Origin: Bacillus sp. ISL-41
GTDB taxonomy: Bacteria; Bacillota; Bacilli; Bacillales; Cytobacillaceae
Direction of reading: 5' to 3'
NCBI RefSeq assembly: GCF_018613235.1
Contig: NZ_JAGGQP010000029.1
Span: 62,001 to 126,000 of the forward strand
DNA: 64,000 nucleotides
Every line of letters begins with the position of its first letter. Within the stretch, counting starts at the first letter, position 1. Shown piece after piece: positions 35,096 to 43,962 of this stretch. The position numbers and the translations under genes were made by a program. The notes beneath the pieces are model-generated. The model saw nothing but the letters and a program-made list of their open reading frames with translations. It was not told where the DNA came from and did no database searches.

Positions 35096-36331
35096 ATGAA
35101 TCCAGTCGTTGGTCTGGATATTTCTAAGGGGGAAAGTCAGGTTCAAGCTTTTGTCGATAAAGGCAAACCATTCCGTAAGAGCTTTAAAGTAGCTCATACA
35201 CTTCAGGGTCTTGATTCACTTGTAGAATTTTTAGAGGTAGTACAAAAAGAATCCGGTCTAAAACCTCCAGTTATTCTTGAAGCTACTGGACACTATCAAA
35301 CAGCAGTAGTCCAATATTTAGAGGAACGTGGGTATTTATTAATCATTATTAACCCTTTGATTTCCTATAAGGCGAAAAGTTCAAGTTTAAGGAAAGTAAA
35401 GACAGATGCCGTGGATGCTTACCACCTCTGCGAGTTGTTTTACAAGGAGGAGTTAGAGCCGTATAAAAAGCGAGGGGTTCAGCTTTTAAACCTTCGTAAC
35501 CTTACAAGACAACACGAGAATATTACAGGAGTCATGATTCAGACAAAGCTTCAGTTCCAGGCTATTCTAGATCAAGTATTCCCTGAATATCGAGGAGTGT
35601 TCGGTGATTTATATTCTGTGGTATCACTCTTAACATTAAAGGAGTTTCCGTCATCAGAAGACATTTTAGAGGCTAGTGATGAAACACTCTCAAATAGAAT
35701 CAAGGAATTGTGTAAAAGTCGCTCAATCAGATGGGCCAATGAAAAAGCCTTACAACTAAAAGAGGCGGCAGCTCGCAATCCCTTTGAAAAGACAGTCTAT
35801 CAGAGTCATATCTTAAGCTTAGGTATGTATATTAACATTATTCTTCAATACAAAGAGCACCTATCCACATTGGAGTCAGAGATAGATGCCCTCGCTAAAG
35901 AAGTTGAAGAATATAATATTATCAAATCTATCCCTGGTATCGGTGAAAAGATCGCGGCAACGATCATTTCTGAAATTGGGGAGATAGATCGATTTACTGA
36001 TCCTAAAAAGCTCGTGGCTTTCGCTGGAGTAGACCCTAGTGTTTTCGAATCTGGCAAGTTTACTGCCACCAAGAACCGAATCACAAAAAGAGGATCCAGC
36101 AGGCTTCGTCACGCCTTATATATGGCTGTGCGTTGTGCGATACGTGACTGTCGCAAGAGCAAAACAAGCGATGAAATCATTCCTCGAAATAAGAAATTAC
36201 GAGAGTTCTATGATAAGAAACGCGAGGAAGGAAAACCATTTAAAGTAGCAGTGATTGCTTGTGTAAATAAGCTCTTACACTGGATATTTGCCTTATTAAG
36301 AAACAGAACAACTTTCCAAGATATAGCATAG
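35096..36331 (+). CDS. IS110 family transposase
   Basis: 411 residues. The N-terminal DEDD (RuvC-like) domain has VGLDISKGES, PPVILEATGHY and KVKTDAVDAYHL, and the C-terminal part has the helix-hairpin region SIPGIGEKIAATIISEIG and the Ser-containing KRGSSRLRHALYMAVRCAI. These place it in the IS110 (DEDD, serine) class that uses a bridge RNA. The gene is full-length. It lies at the left border of the AT-rich island next to ssrA. Confidence 0.95.
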   Translation: MNPVVGLDISKGESQVQAFVDKGKPFRKSFKVAHTLQGLDSLVEFLEVVQKESGLKPPVILEATGHYQTAVVQYLEERGYLLIIINPLISYKAKSSSLRKVKTDAVDAYHLCELFYKEELEPYKKRGVQLLNLRNLTRQHENITGVMIQTKLQFQAILDQVFPEYRGVFGDLYSVVSLLTLKEFPSSEDILEASDETLSNRIKELCKSRSIRWANEKALQLKEAAARNPFEKTVYQSHILSLGMYINIILQYKEHLSTLESEIDALAKEVEEYNIIKSIPGIGEKIAATIISEIGEIDRFTDPKKLVAFAGVDPSVFESGKFTATKNRITKRGSSRLRHALYMAVRCAIRDCRKSKTSDEIIPRNKKLREFYDKKREEGKPFKVAVIACVNKLLHWIFALLRNRTTFQDIA

Positions 36332-36448
36332 AAACAACATCTAACTAAATAACGAAAAACCTTCCAGTTCAGAGAATACGAAGGTTATTTGGTATACCCA
36401 TTTTTAGTATATCACGATGAATTTCGATATTTTAATGAAAAATATTGA

Positions 36449-36532
36449 CAAACTATTAGCTGGTTTTGTTTAATAAGGAATTCAACAAAAAGGCGGTTAA
36501 TCCTTCTGGATCAACGCACCCGATAGTTTAAG
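36449..36532. repeat. MITE-like repeat, copy A
   Basis: About 84 bases beginning AAACTAT and ending ATAGTTTAA, so the ends are inverted. It aligns over its whole length with the copy at 37119, sharing blocks such as AATAAGGAA, AACAAAAA and ATCAACGCACC. Ends and size suit a small non-autonomous element or a structured intergenic repeat. Confidence 0.6.
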
Positions 36533-36694
36533 TACGTTTATTCACAATCTTGCAGTCAGAAAAATACGAACAGTACCTAATTAATAATATCCACCAGAAA
36601 TACAAAAACCTTTTGAGTTTTTTATCCAAAATAACTCTTTCTCCAGCAAAAATTTTCAACGGGCTTTTTTTATGCTACGTATTCCATAATAAAA

Positions 36695-36717
36695 AGTCAC
36701 TTCAGTTAGAAGCGACT
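36695..36717 (-). terminator. Terminator of the small membrane-protein gene
   Basis: AGTCGCTTC pairs with GAAGTGACT (one G-T) and is followed by TTTTTATTAT on the minus strand. Confidence 0.75.
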
Positions 36718-36725
36718 CTATCAGT

Positions 36726-36983
36726 TTATGGCGTATTCCAAAACAAAGTAGAGGCATACGGAATTACAACAGCCCACAAAAGCACAAGTGAATTCCCTAT
36801 TACCCCCACTATTTTAAGAGATTTTTTCTTAGTAAAGAAGGCGGTGATTATTCCAATAATCGGCAGTACAACTGCTATTATCATTGCTGATTTAGAAAAT
36901 AGGTCTTCGTTAAAGAACCACGCTCCATACACAATCAAAGAAATTAAAAAAGCTGCAACTGATATGATACCAGACTTCCTCAT
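36726..36983 (-). CDS. Small membrane protein
   Basis: About 85 residues with three hydrophobic segments (GIISVAAFLISLIVYGAWFF, AMIIAVVLPIIGIITAFF, GVIGNSLVLLWAVVIPYA) separated by a KKKS-rich loop. I prefer ATG 36983 (GGGGG 6 bases upstream) to ATG 36989, which lies on the ribosome site. It is flanked by two repeat copies, and a perfect 12-bp-arm palindrome lies immediately upstream. Function unknown. Confidence 0.7.
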   Translation of the reverse strand: MRKSGIISVAAFLISLIVYGAWFFNEDLFSKSAMIIAVVLPIIGIITAFFTKKKSLKIVGVIGNSLVLLWAVVIPYASTLFWNTP

Positions 36984-37004
36984 GTTCATCCCCCTATAAA
37001 TTAC

Positions 37005-37030
37005 CATTTAGTGTAATTTTACACTAAATG
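37005..37030. promoter_or_regulatory. Palindrome upstream of the membrane-protein gene (putative operator)
   Basis: CATTTAGTGTAA and TTACACTAAATG are perfect 12-base inverted arms with a 2-base spacer. It lies 16-47 bases upstream of the start codon, where a repressor could block transcription. No cognate regulator is adjacent. Confidence 0.5.
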
Positions 37031-37118
37031 AATTCGTTAGTAAATACAAATGTTTCTAATATCCATATCAATCACAAAAATTTTCTTAAATAAAAGAGGT
37101 GCCGCAGCTAAAAATTTG

Positions 37119-37206
37119 TTAAACTATCCTGCTCCGTTTGTTAAATAAGGAAGTAAACAAAAAAGACTGCTATTCCTTCCAAAATCAACGCACCGCTTAG
37201 TTTAAA
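37119..37206. repeat. MITE-like repeat, copy B
   Basis: About 88 bases, same orientation and layout as copy A, starting TTAAACTATCC and ending CTTAGTTTAA. With copy A it flanks the membrane-protein gene, so the pair may mark a mobile or recombined cassette. Confidence 0.6.
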
Positions 37207-37231
37207 TAAGTTATTCACATACTTTTAAAGG

Positions 37232-37795
37232 TTATAAAGTTACCGTTGTTTTTAAGCGTTTTTTAAAAGGAAATGTATTCCCTTCTAATTTTGCCTCTAT
37301 GACAATTTTCTTGGTGATTTTTAATAGTAGTATGTCTGAAGAACTAAAACAAATCTTTAATTCTTTCTTAGCTAGCTCTTTAGGTTTACAGTTCAGAAAA
37401 GAAAGTGAGTCATATCGATATGCTCCAGCAGACATTCTGCCTGTTTCAATATCATTAAACTTTCCAGTATGTATTACTGCATTTGTATCATCAATTAACT
37501 GAAAATTTATATCGTTAATTGTTTTAACATTTTCTGCAGAATTATAAATATCAATTTCAAATTGTAAATCTGCATAATCAGCTTCCTCAAGCATATCAAT
37601 AGGTGATCTTCCACCATAATCATCGGACTTATAATACTGAATGTCATATTCCTTTAATTTTAACGATACTTGACCTACATTCTTCAACCAATGTGTAACA
37701 AGTAATGTACTAATAGAACCTAAAACTGTTCCAAGAACAGCTCCGATCACACCATCGTATTCCTTTAATACAGAAAGTACTTGATTAACTGTCAC
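37232..37795 (-). CDS. Uncharacterised protein with N-terminal membrane anchor
   Basis: 187 residues. One hydrophobic segment (GVIGAVLGTVLGSISTLLVTHWL, about residues 16-38) followed by a mostly beta-like soluble part (about 45-187) with FEIDIYN and KIVIEAKLEG. No family recognised. AT-rich coding sequence, as in the rest of the island. Confidence 0.6.
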   Translation of the reverse strand: MTVNQVLSVLKEYDGVIGAVLGTVLGSISTLLVTHWLKNVGQVSLKLKEYDIQYYKSDDYGGRSPIDMLEEADYADLQFEIDIYNSAENVKTINDINFQLIDDTNAVIHTGKFNDIETGRMSAGAYRYDSLSFLNCKPKELAKKELKICFSSSDILLLKITKKIVIEAKLEGNTFPFKKRLKTTVTL

Positions 37796-38422
37796 CTAAA
37801 ACATTCCCCCTTAATCAAACTTTACTCTTGTCGCTTTTGCCTGATGTGATGTATCTTTTGTATTTACTGTAAAGGAAGTTCGGTACCTCTGGCTTTTCCA
37901 TCACACACTACAAAAAATATGTTTCTTTACTTCTAAACTTAGCCCAAGCCATACATCATTAACCTTTGTGAGTTTTGGGTCAGCAGTGTTAAACTTCTCC
38001 TTTTGTACAGTAAGAATCTCAATATAAGAGCACACTATTATGCGTCTTGGTAAATGCCTAATTTATCGAGGAATATCACCTGACATTCTTATAACTTTAT
38101 TGCTTGGGAAAACAAGATGATACTTGCTAAGGTTACAGGCTATAAAGAAATTAAGGTTTAATTCCTTATTATTTCTTTAAAATAAACACTCTGAAAGCAA
38201 TATATTTTTATTTCGTAAATACTGACTTTCTTATCCCATTTTTCTTTCTAATATCATTAATACTTCGACAAATTTCTTAATTTCCCCTCTAAATAATTTG
38301 GAAATATATTTACAATCCACTACCGATTTTCACTACAAAAAATTTCTTTAAAAATCATTAAAGTATTAAAATATAAACTTCTCCTAGTATAATATTTAAA
38401 AATTGTTTAGGGAGGATATTTT
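37796..38422. other. Long AT-rich intergenic stretch
   Basis: 627 bases without a supported gene. The only structure seen is an imperfect inverted repeat near 38,141-38,179 (TAAAGAAAT and AAGG arms against CCTT and ATTTCTTTA). No RNA gene is recognised; decayed DNA is the likely content. Confidence 0.4.
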
Positions 38423-39139
38423 ATGTTGTCATTTAGAGCAGTATTTAAAAATAACAATGAAAAGTTTAATACTGAATGGAATGAAGTGGATTTAACCTGG
38501 TATGATGATCCATCAGATGACCCTTTTGATTTCGAATATGTAGATGAGGAAGACAATACTACTTATGTAGCTTGGACAGAACATTTAATTAGATTCCATA
38601 ATTGGGTGTTTGAATATTATTCCAAAGGGTACTCTCTTTTATTGTTGAGAATAAATATTTATCGAGATCATGATCAAACACAGGATGATATACTTTTTTC
38701 CATGTCACACTTTCCTGAAGACTATAACACCTGTGTTAAGCTAATCAAAGAAGCCCTTGGCAATTATTCAGAAGCTAGTAAAGAGGATTTAAAATTCATT
38801 CATTATTTAGAACAAAGCTTACCTTTATTCAATAGAATTATTCATTTTAATAGAAACATATCTAATTTTTTGGCTATTAACGATTGTAGTCCTAATGAAA
38901 CTACTCAATATAATAGTGTTATTACAACAATTTTCGAATTACCGTATCTTCTTTATCAAGTAAATACGGGAGAAAGGGATAAAATCATTAATAATAACAT
39001 TAATTTACTAAAGGAATATATAAAACACTTTAGTGTTAATAACAGCAATGATACTAAGAGAGCTAAGGATTCTACGCTCCTTTTAATAAACGAATTGACC
39101 AACACAATTTCTATTTCAGATGACCCTTTTTGTAATTAA
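38423..39139 (+). CDS. Uncharacterised protein
   Basis: 238 residues, acidic near the N-terminus (DDPSDDPFDFEYVDEED) and helical later. GGAGG lies ahead of the ATG. No family recognised and no membrane segment. It lies upstream of the ATPase/HEPN pair on the same strand, but the 357-base gap makes cotranscription uncertain. Confidence 0.6.
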   Translation: MLSFRAVFKNNNEKFNTEWNEVDLTWYDDPSDDPFDFEYVDEEDNTTYVAWTEHLIRFHNWVFEYYSKGYSLLLLRINIYRDHDQTQDDILFSMSHFPEDYNTCVKLIKEALGNYSEASKEDLKFIHYLEQSLPLFNRIIHFNRNISNFLAINDCSPNETTQYNSVITTIFELPYLLYQVNTGERDKIINNNINLLKEYIKHFSVNNSNDTKRAKDSTLLLINELTNTISISDDPFCN

Positions 39140-39496
39140 TTTTTCTAAAAATACAAATGGAATAATAATTTGAAAATTACATTGTCATTCAATATCAATA
39201 ATTGGGGGCATTCAAAAGATGACCCCTTCAGTGATTTAATTACTACAATTTTGAACTTTATCTCTCATTGTATTTATATCTATGTATATCTTACCCATCG
39301 TTTGAGCTGCTTTAATTTTACGATCAAGTATTTCTTTAAAACTAAATAACCCTTCGACAACAAGTATTAAGTCAGCTCAATCGATTAATATTGAGCGCCT
39401 TACCTAATATAATTGTGTCATTTTTATTCATTTTCCAAAAATATATTGTCCTCTTTTGTAGTATGGTTTAAGTTATTGTCATAGGGAGGGAAATAT
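39140..39496. other. AT-rich intergenic stretch
   Basis: 357 bases before the ATPase gene. It must hold that gene's promoter, but I see no gene or clear structured element. Confidence 0.4.
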
Positions 39497-42067
39497 ATGG
39501 AATTTAATACTCATATTTGGGAATGGTCATCAGAGCTTCCTAAATGGCAAAATGATTTAATCAGAAGGCTGTATCAAAAATCTATGCTCGAAAATATTGA
39601 CATAAAAGAAGTAATAGATAATATACTCCATGAGAATGGTTTTTCTGAGAGGGATTTGAACATCACTCCATTAGAAAAACATCATATCCCTAATAAAAAT
39701 CCAATAGATACCATTAAGATAACTTCATTAAAAAACTTCAATAATATTGCCGCCATCGAACCAGAATATGGGCTTGAATTTTTACCTGATGGGTTAACGG
39801 TTGTGTACGGTGAGAATTCTGCTGGTAAATCTAGTTATGCTAAGGTATTAAAGCAGTCTTGCCGAGCTGTGGATGAAAAAACAAAGATTCACCCAAATGT
39901 CTATAAATCAAGCGGTTCAATAAGCACGGCTGACATTTATGTACAGCAAAATGGCACAGAATCAATTATAAATAGAGTTGTAAATACTGCACCTGAACAG
40001 CAGTTAACATCTATCAGTATTTTCGACACTGATTGTGCGAGAGTTTATGCAGAATCCGAAAACGAAGTTGTATTTATTCCTACTGAATTTAAAATCTTCG
40101 ATGATCTTGCTCGGCATCAAACTGAAATAAAACAGAGGTTATTACAGTTAAAAGATGAGCTTTTAATAACATTGCCTTCATTCCATGAGTTAACAAGTCC
40201 TTCTAAAGTCAAAACTTTTGTTGAAACAATTTCTTACAAAACGAAAGAAAAGGACATTCAGCAGAATTGTATTTTTACAGAAAAAGATCATGAACGGCTT
40301 AATCAGATTACAAAAGATTTAAAGGTCCTTGTAGATTCAAATCCTGTTAAATTGATCCAGGAGCTTCAAAGGAACATAAATGATATTACAGACTTAAAAA
40401 ACAATCTTCAACAAATTTGTAATGAATTATCTGTTGAAAAAGTTACAGAATATGTCTCATTACATCAACGATACCTTGATTCGAAAGCAACACTAGAAGT
40501 TTTAACTCGTGAAGCATTTGTTGAACAACCTTTAGATGGTGTTGGTAGTGATCCTTGGAAAAAACTATGGCACACCGCCAAGCAATATCATGAAATTGCA
40601 TACCCGGGACAATCATTTCCATATGTCGAAAATGAAGCAAAATGCATATTATGCCAACAAGACTTGAAGGAAGAATCTCGAATTCGGTTAACGCGTTTTG
40701 AGGAATTTATGACTGACAACATCAGTCAAGAGGTAGCTCAGCTACACTCACAAAGGCAAGTTTTATTAACCAAATTAAAATCATTACCTTTCACAAAAGT
40801 GAAAGATTCGTCTGTACGTTCTTTCTTTTATCATGATTCACCTAAATTGGATATGCAAGCGGAATTGTTTATCCAATCAGCATTAAAGATTAGTACATTA
40901 TTACAAAATGCCGAGACAGATATACACCTGTCCTTGGATGATATTCCGGAAATTGAATTACCACCTTTAAAAGAAATGGAAAATTGGTTAGATATAAAAA
41001 GAAGTGAATTGCAACATTTAAAGACACTAGCCCAAAAAGACAATTCAGGAGATTTACTAGCAGAACAAAACGAGTTGGTTTCAAAGGGGAAAATCTCCCA
41101 AAGAATAGATCATGTTTATAGTTTAGCAAAAATTCGCCTGGAAGTTGATAGGGTTGATAAAGCAATAAAATCGTTAGATACAACAAAATTGACAAGAAAA
41201 TATAACGAATTATCCAGTTCATTTTTGACCGACAACTTTAAAGACGAAATCGAAAAAGAACTAGAGCAGCTAAGAAGGGAACACATTCTATTCAAGCTAA
41301 ATAGCCGAGGAGTAAAAGGTAAAACCACAATAAAACTCGCTTTGGATTCCAGTTCAAAAATAAACATTAATGAAATCCTAAGTGAAGGTGAGCAAAAAGC
41401 ATTATCAATAGCCTTCTTCCTTGCGGAAATTTCTTCTATACCATCAAATGGAGGAATTATACTTGATGATCCCGTTTCCTCTTTAGACCATAGCAGGAGA
41501 GAGTATGTAGCTAATCGATTGGTACGGGAAGCTAAGAAACGGCAAGTCATTATTTTTACACACGACATCGTGTTTCTACACACCTTACAAAAATATGCTA
41601 ATTTACAAAACGTAAACGCATCCTATTGTTCTGTAAGGAGAAATGGTAACAGAGCAGGAATCGCAAAAACGGAAATGCCATGGATTACCCTAGCAACCAG
41701 TAAAAGAATCAAATACTTAAAAAATGAACTGCCAAAGCTTAAAAAGTTAGAAAGCCAATTAGATCCTGATTTATATATCCCGAACGTTAAAACATGGTAC
41801 ATGCTGTTGAGGGAATCTTGGGAACGAGCAGTCGAAGAACTGTTATTAAACGGTGTTGTCGAACGTTTCAATTCAAGTGTACAAACGCAAAGACTAAATA
41901 AGGTTAAGTTCACAGATGAGGTTGTCCAACTCGTAACAGAAGGAATGACAAAAGCATCCACATATGTACATGATGAATCTCATGCTATCGGTCGAATAAT
42001 ACCGAGTAATGAAGAAATGATTGAGGACCTTAATGAATTAGAAAAGTTCAGCAAACTTTTCAAATAA
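39497..42067 (+). CDS. AAA_13/RloC-like ATPase with zinc hook
   Basis: 856 residues of the SMC/Rad50-like ABC ATPase type. Walker A GENSAGKSS (about 105-113), a long coiled coil interrupted by CILCQQ (Cys383 and Cys386, a zinc hook), the signature LSEGEQKALSIAFFLAE (about 628) and Walker B GGIILDDPVSSLDH (about 652). The DDPVSSLDH form is typical of AAA_13 proteins such as the anticodon nucleases PrrC and RloC. The C-terminus has RESWERAVEE and HDESHA (about 776 and 825), which might hold a nuclease site; that is a guess. It lies 60 bases before a HEPN-motif gene. Confidence 0.85.
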   Translation: MEFNTHIWEWSSELPKWQNDLIRRLYQKSMLENIDIKEVIDNILHENGFSERDLNITPLEKHHIPNKNPIDTIKITSLKNFNNIAAIEPEYGLEFLPDGLTVVYGENSAGKSSYAKVLKQSCRAVDEKTKIHPNVYKSSGSISTADIYVQQNGTESIINRVVNTAPEQQLTSISIFDTDCARVYAESENEVVFIPTEFKIFDDLARHQTEIKQRLLQLKDELLITLPSFHELTSPSKVKTFVETISYKTKEKDIQQNCIFTEKDHERLNQITKDLKVLVDSNPVKLIQELQRNINDITDLKNNLQQICNELSVEKVTEYVSLHQRYLDSKATLEVLTREAFVEQPLDGVGSDPWKKLWHTAKQYHEIAYPGQSFPYVENEAKCILCQQDLKEESRIRLTRFEEFMTDNISQEVAQLHSQRQVLLTKLKSLPFTKVKDSSVRSFFYHDSPKLDMQAELFIQSALKISTLLQNAETDIHLSLDDIPEIELPPLKEMENWLDIKRSELQHLKTLAQKDNSGDLLAEQNELVSKGKISQRIDHVYSLAKIRLEVDRVDKAIKSLDTTKLTRKYNELSSSFLTDNFKDEIEKELEQLRREHILFKLNSRGVKGKTTIKLALDSSSKININEILSEGEQKALSIAFFLAEISSIPSNGGIILDDPVSSLDHSRREYVANRLVREAKKRQVIIFTHDIVFLHTLQKYANLQNVNASYCSVRRNGNRAGIAKTEMPWITLATSKRIKYLKNELPKLKKLESQLDPDLYIPNVKTWYMLLRESWERAVEELLLNGVVERFNSSVQTQRLNKVKFTDEVVQLVTEGMTKASTYVHDESHAIGRIIPSNEEMIEDLNELEKFSKLFK

Positions 42068-42127
42068 TAACCAAGGGAACGTTTCACTATTTTACTTATT
42101 AGGAACTTTATAAGGGAGTTGGAAAAG

Positions 42128-43012
42128 TTGTTCATAGGTAAAGATTTAATAGAAAAACTGGGCTATGAAAGGTGGGTTTTGAGAGAATCTGTTTTAGCTG
42201 TTGAAAAGGGATATGGAATAACATCTGATTCCACCATGATATTTCATTTAAACGGGTTAAAGACTCATAAATTAGAAATGTATGAGGAGTTCGGATCAAA
42301 TAATAGAATTGAAGTTCTCGAAAATTTAAGTCCATTACTTTTTGTTACATGTTATAAAGCTCTCGATATGATATTTGAGTGGATATTAAAAGAAAATGTG
42401 GATGATGTTCCGTTTCAGTTCGCTAAAAAAATTAATCTATACGATAGCAAATTTTCACAATTTAAATACCCCGCATCTCTCAATAATGAACAGCCGCTGA
42501 TACGGGTATTTTTCGAACTTTATAAGAAACTTGCGATTTATAGAAATAAAATAATTCATGGAAACTGGGGTACCAATCATGGTGGGAACTTATTCTTTTC
42601 TTTTGAGGACCGAGGTAAACAATATGAGCTAAATGTTAGTTTTAAAGACATATTGCATTTATCTGAAGCTATCTCCCTTATGACAGATGAATTAATAACC
42701 CAATCTGTGGATAGCGAGTCTGTTTTTATGACAATAAAATTTTTGGTTGATAAACTGGATCACTTACACGAGGATACTCGCTTTAATATCTCTAAACCCA
42801 GACATTATAAAGTAGAGTATGAATTGGGGAATAAAACATTTATTGACATCGATGAAATTCGAAACTTTTTAATTGAACAAAGTTTTGGGATGCAAATATC
42901 TTTTCAATTATTGATCGTGTCAGAAATTAATAAATGGTTGTTCCCCTGGAACATAATTAGAAATTTGAATTTCATTGATTTAAGTGATGATTGGACAGAA
43001 TACAAACTATAA
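42128..43012 (+). CDS. HEPN-motif (RxxxxH) protein
   Basis: About 294 residues. The motif YRNKIIHGNW (Arg139 to His144) is the R-x4-6-H active-site form of HEPN ribonucleases, in a helical setting (LIRVFFELYKKLAIYRNKIIH). No other family feature is seen. The start is likely TTG 42128, 9 bases after AAGGGAG; the TTG at 42119 touches that site. It follows the AAA_13 ATPase on the same strand, suggesting a two-gene operon in which the ATPase senses and the HEPN protein cuts RNA. Confidence 0.65.
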   Translation: MFIGKDLIEKLGYERWVLRESVLAVEKGYGITSDSTMIFHLNGLKTHKLEMYEEFGSNNRIEVLENLSPLLFVTCYKALDMIFEWILKENVDDVPFQFAKKINLYDSKFSQFKYPASLNNEQPLIRVFFELYKKLAIYRNKIIHGNWGTNHGGNLFFSFEDRGKQYELNVSFKDILHLSEAISLMTDELITQSVDSESVFMTIKFLVDKLDHLHEDTRFNISKPRHYKVEYELGNKTFIDIDEIRNFLIEQSFGMQISFQLLIVSEINKWLFPWNIIRNLNFIDLSDDWTEYKL

Positions 43013-43041
43013 ATACATAGTTATATTCGCTAAAGAGATGT

Positions 43042-43069
43042 AAAAAGCATGGCATTCGCAATGCTTTTT
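43042..43069. terminator. Terminator of the HEPN-motif gene
   Basis: AAAAAGCAT pairs with ATGCTTTTT (10-base loop), with T-rich sequence following on the plus strand. Confidence 0.85.
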
Positions 43070-43072
43070 CTT

Positions 43073-43100
43073 TACTCTTACTCTTACTCTTACTCTTACT
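43073..43100. repeat. TACTCT tandem repeat
   Basis: Four complete TACTCT units followed by TACT. Confidence 0.9.
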
Positions 43101-43335
43101 AGATAAGTTTCTGACTTTTTTGTTTGGTTCCAGACTTTATTGTCCATCTACAAACACTATGTTGTAGATGGACAATTAATTTCACTGTAACTGACTTAGC
43201 CAGGTTGCATGGCCAATAAAGAGCATAACTTTAAGCAACTGACAGATATTATTACTCCGAGTTTTTTTTAAACTATAAGCTTGCCAATACCTTTTTAAAG
43301 ACATTAGCATACGAAATCAAGCATAAAATTTCCTA

Positions 43336-43380
43336 AAAAAAAATAAAGCATAAAGTTTCCAAACGGAAATTTTATGCTTT
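43336..43380 (-). terminator. Rho-independent terminator of ssrA
   Basis: AAAGCATAAA-TTTCC arms with a four-base loop form a long stem, and on the minus strand a run of nine T follows. It lies about 40 bases after the tmRNA 3' end. Confidence 0.8.
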
Positions 43381-43436
43381 ACGTCACATTTCAAAATAAA
43401 AATCCACCAACATATGTATTGGTGGAGACGGTGGGA

Positions 43437-43708
43437 CGTGCTATTCCATGCTTTCGTCATGGCACTGACTATATCTTGAACCTGTTTTACCAGGTCCTCC
43501 GGCGTATTATGCGAGATGTAGTTTTACCCGGACTCCCGGGTCGATCACGCATCCTAGTACTGCCAGGCTGGCAGCCTATAAGTCGATACATGGCTGTTGG
43601 ATTGCTCCACATACCACTCGGCATTGCCCTATCGCTATCGCGACTTAGGTTTCACCGATAAAGCCGGATTTTCACTTGCATGTTGCCACGCAAGGCGACT
43701 AATTACTA
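43437..43708 (-). ncRNA. Group I intron in the tmRNA T-loop
   Basis: The 272-nt insert separates TTCGAT from TCCCAC of the tmRNA T-arm. Its last base is G, as in group I introns, and exon 1 ends with U. Exon CGAU pairs with intron GUCG (43699-43696), giving a P1 with the hallmark U-G at the splice site. AAGATATAGTC near the 3' end is the group I S element (P7 3' strand), and the upstream segment GTACTAGGATGCG fits the R element. There is no homing-endonuclease frame; open frames here on the plus strand are chance. Group I introns in tmRNA T-loops have been reported before. Confidence 0.88.
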
Positions 43709-43926
43709 ATCGAACCCACGTCCAAAGATATTGGCACTTAAGCTTCTACGAGTGTAGTCGGCATATTGGCGCTTCGCTGGTCCTTTTGCCTACCGACAGG
43801 CGGCCGGCCAGCTAGCCTGGTTGTTCTCTTCCTTCATCCTCAGGCGGTGGAATCCGGCGTAGCCCACTTAGAGTGAGTCCGCTACCCTACCACATGGGCG
43901 ATGGAGGGGCGAACCGCTATGCAGTA

Positions 43927-43962
43927 TTAAGCTGCGAAAGCGAGGTTGTTGTTTTGTTTGCC
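43927..43962 (-). other. tmRNA tag reading frame
   Basis: Codes GKQNNNLAFAA and a TAA stop. With the alanine charged on tmRNA the tag is AGKQNNNLAFAA, which ends in the hydrophobic residues recognised by Clp proteases. Confidence 0.9.

Larger units (their letters stand above)
36332..36725. other. Intergenic region with terminator-like hairpin and MITE-like repeat
   Basis: A hairpin AACCTTC/GAAGGTT at 36358-36386 follows the transposase. A repeat occupies 36449-36532 and a terminator of the opposite gene 36695-36717. A plus-strand open frame across 36550-36999 overlaps the better supported minus-strand membrane gene and is not annotated. Confidence 0.5.
43013..43419. other. Intergenic region between the island and ssrA
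   Basis: Contains the terminator of the HEPN gene (43042-43069), a TACTCT tandem repeat (43073-43100), a terminator of ssrA (43336-43380) and a second hairpin (43402-43426). CAAGCATAAAATTTCC near 43,319 is a partial direct repeat of one arm of the 43345 hairpin. No gene seen. Confidence 0.6.

Noticed and set aside
36550-36999. Plus-strand frame of 149 codons
   Set aside because: It lacks a ribosome site, crosses the terminator of the opposite gene and overlaps a typical small membrane protein on the minus strand.
43073-43100. TACTCT repeats as a CRISPR array
   Set aside because: Simple 6-base tandem units without spacers.
43374-43815. Plus-strand open frames across the intron and tmRNA
   Set aside because: They lie on the antisense strand of a clear tmRNA with a group I intron and have no protein-like features.
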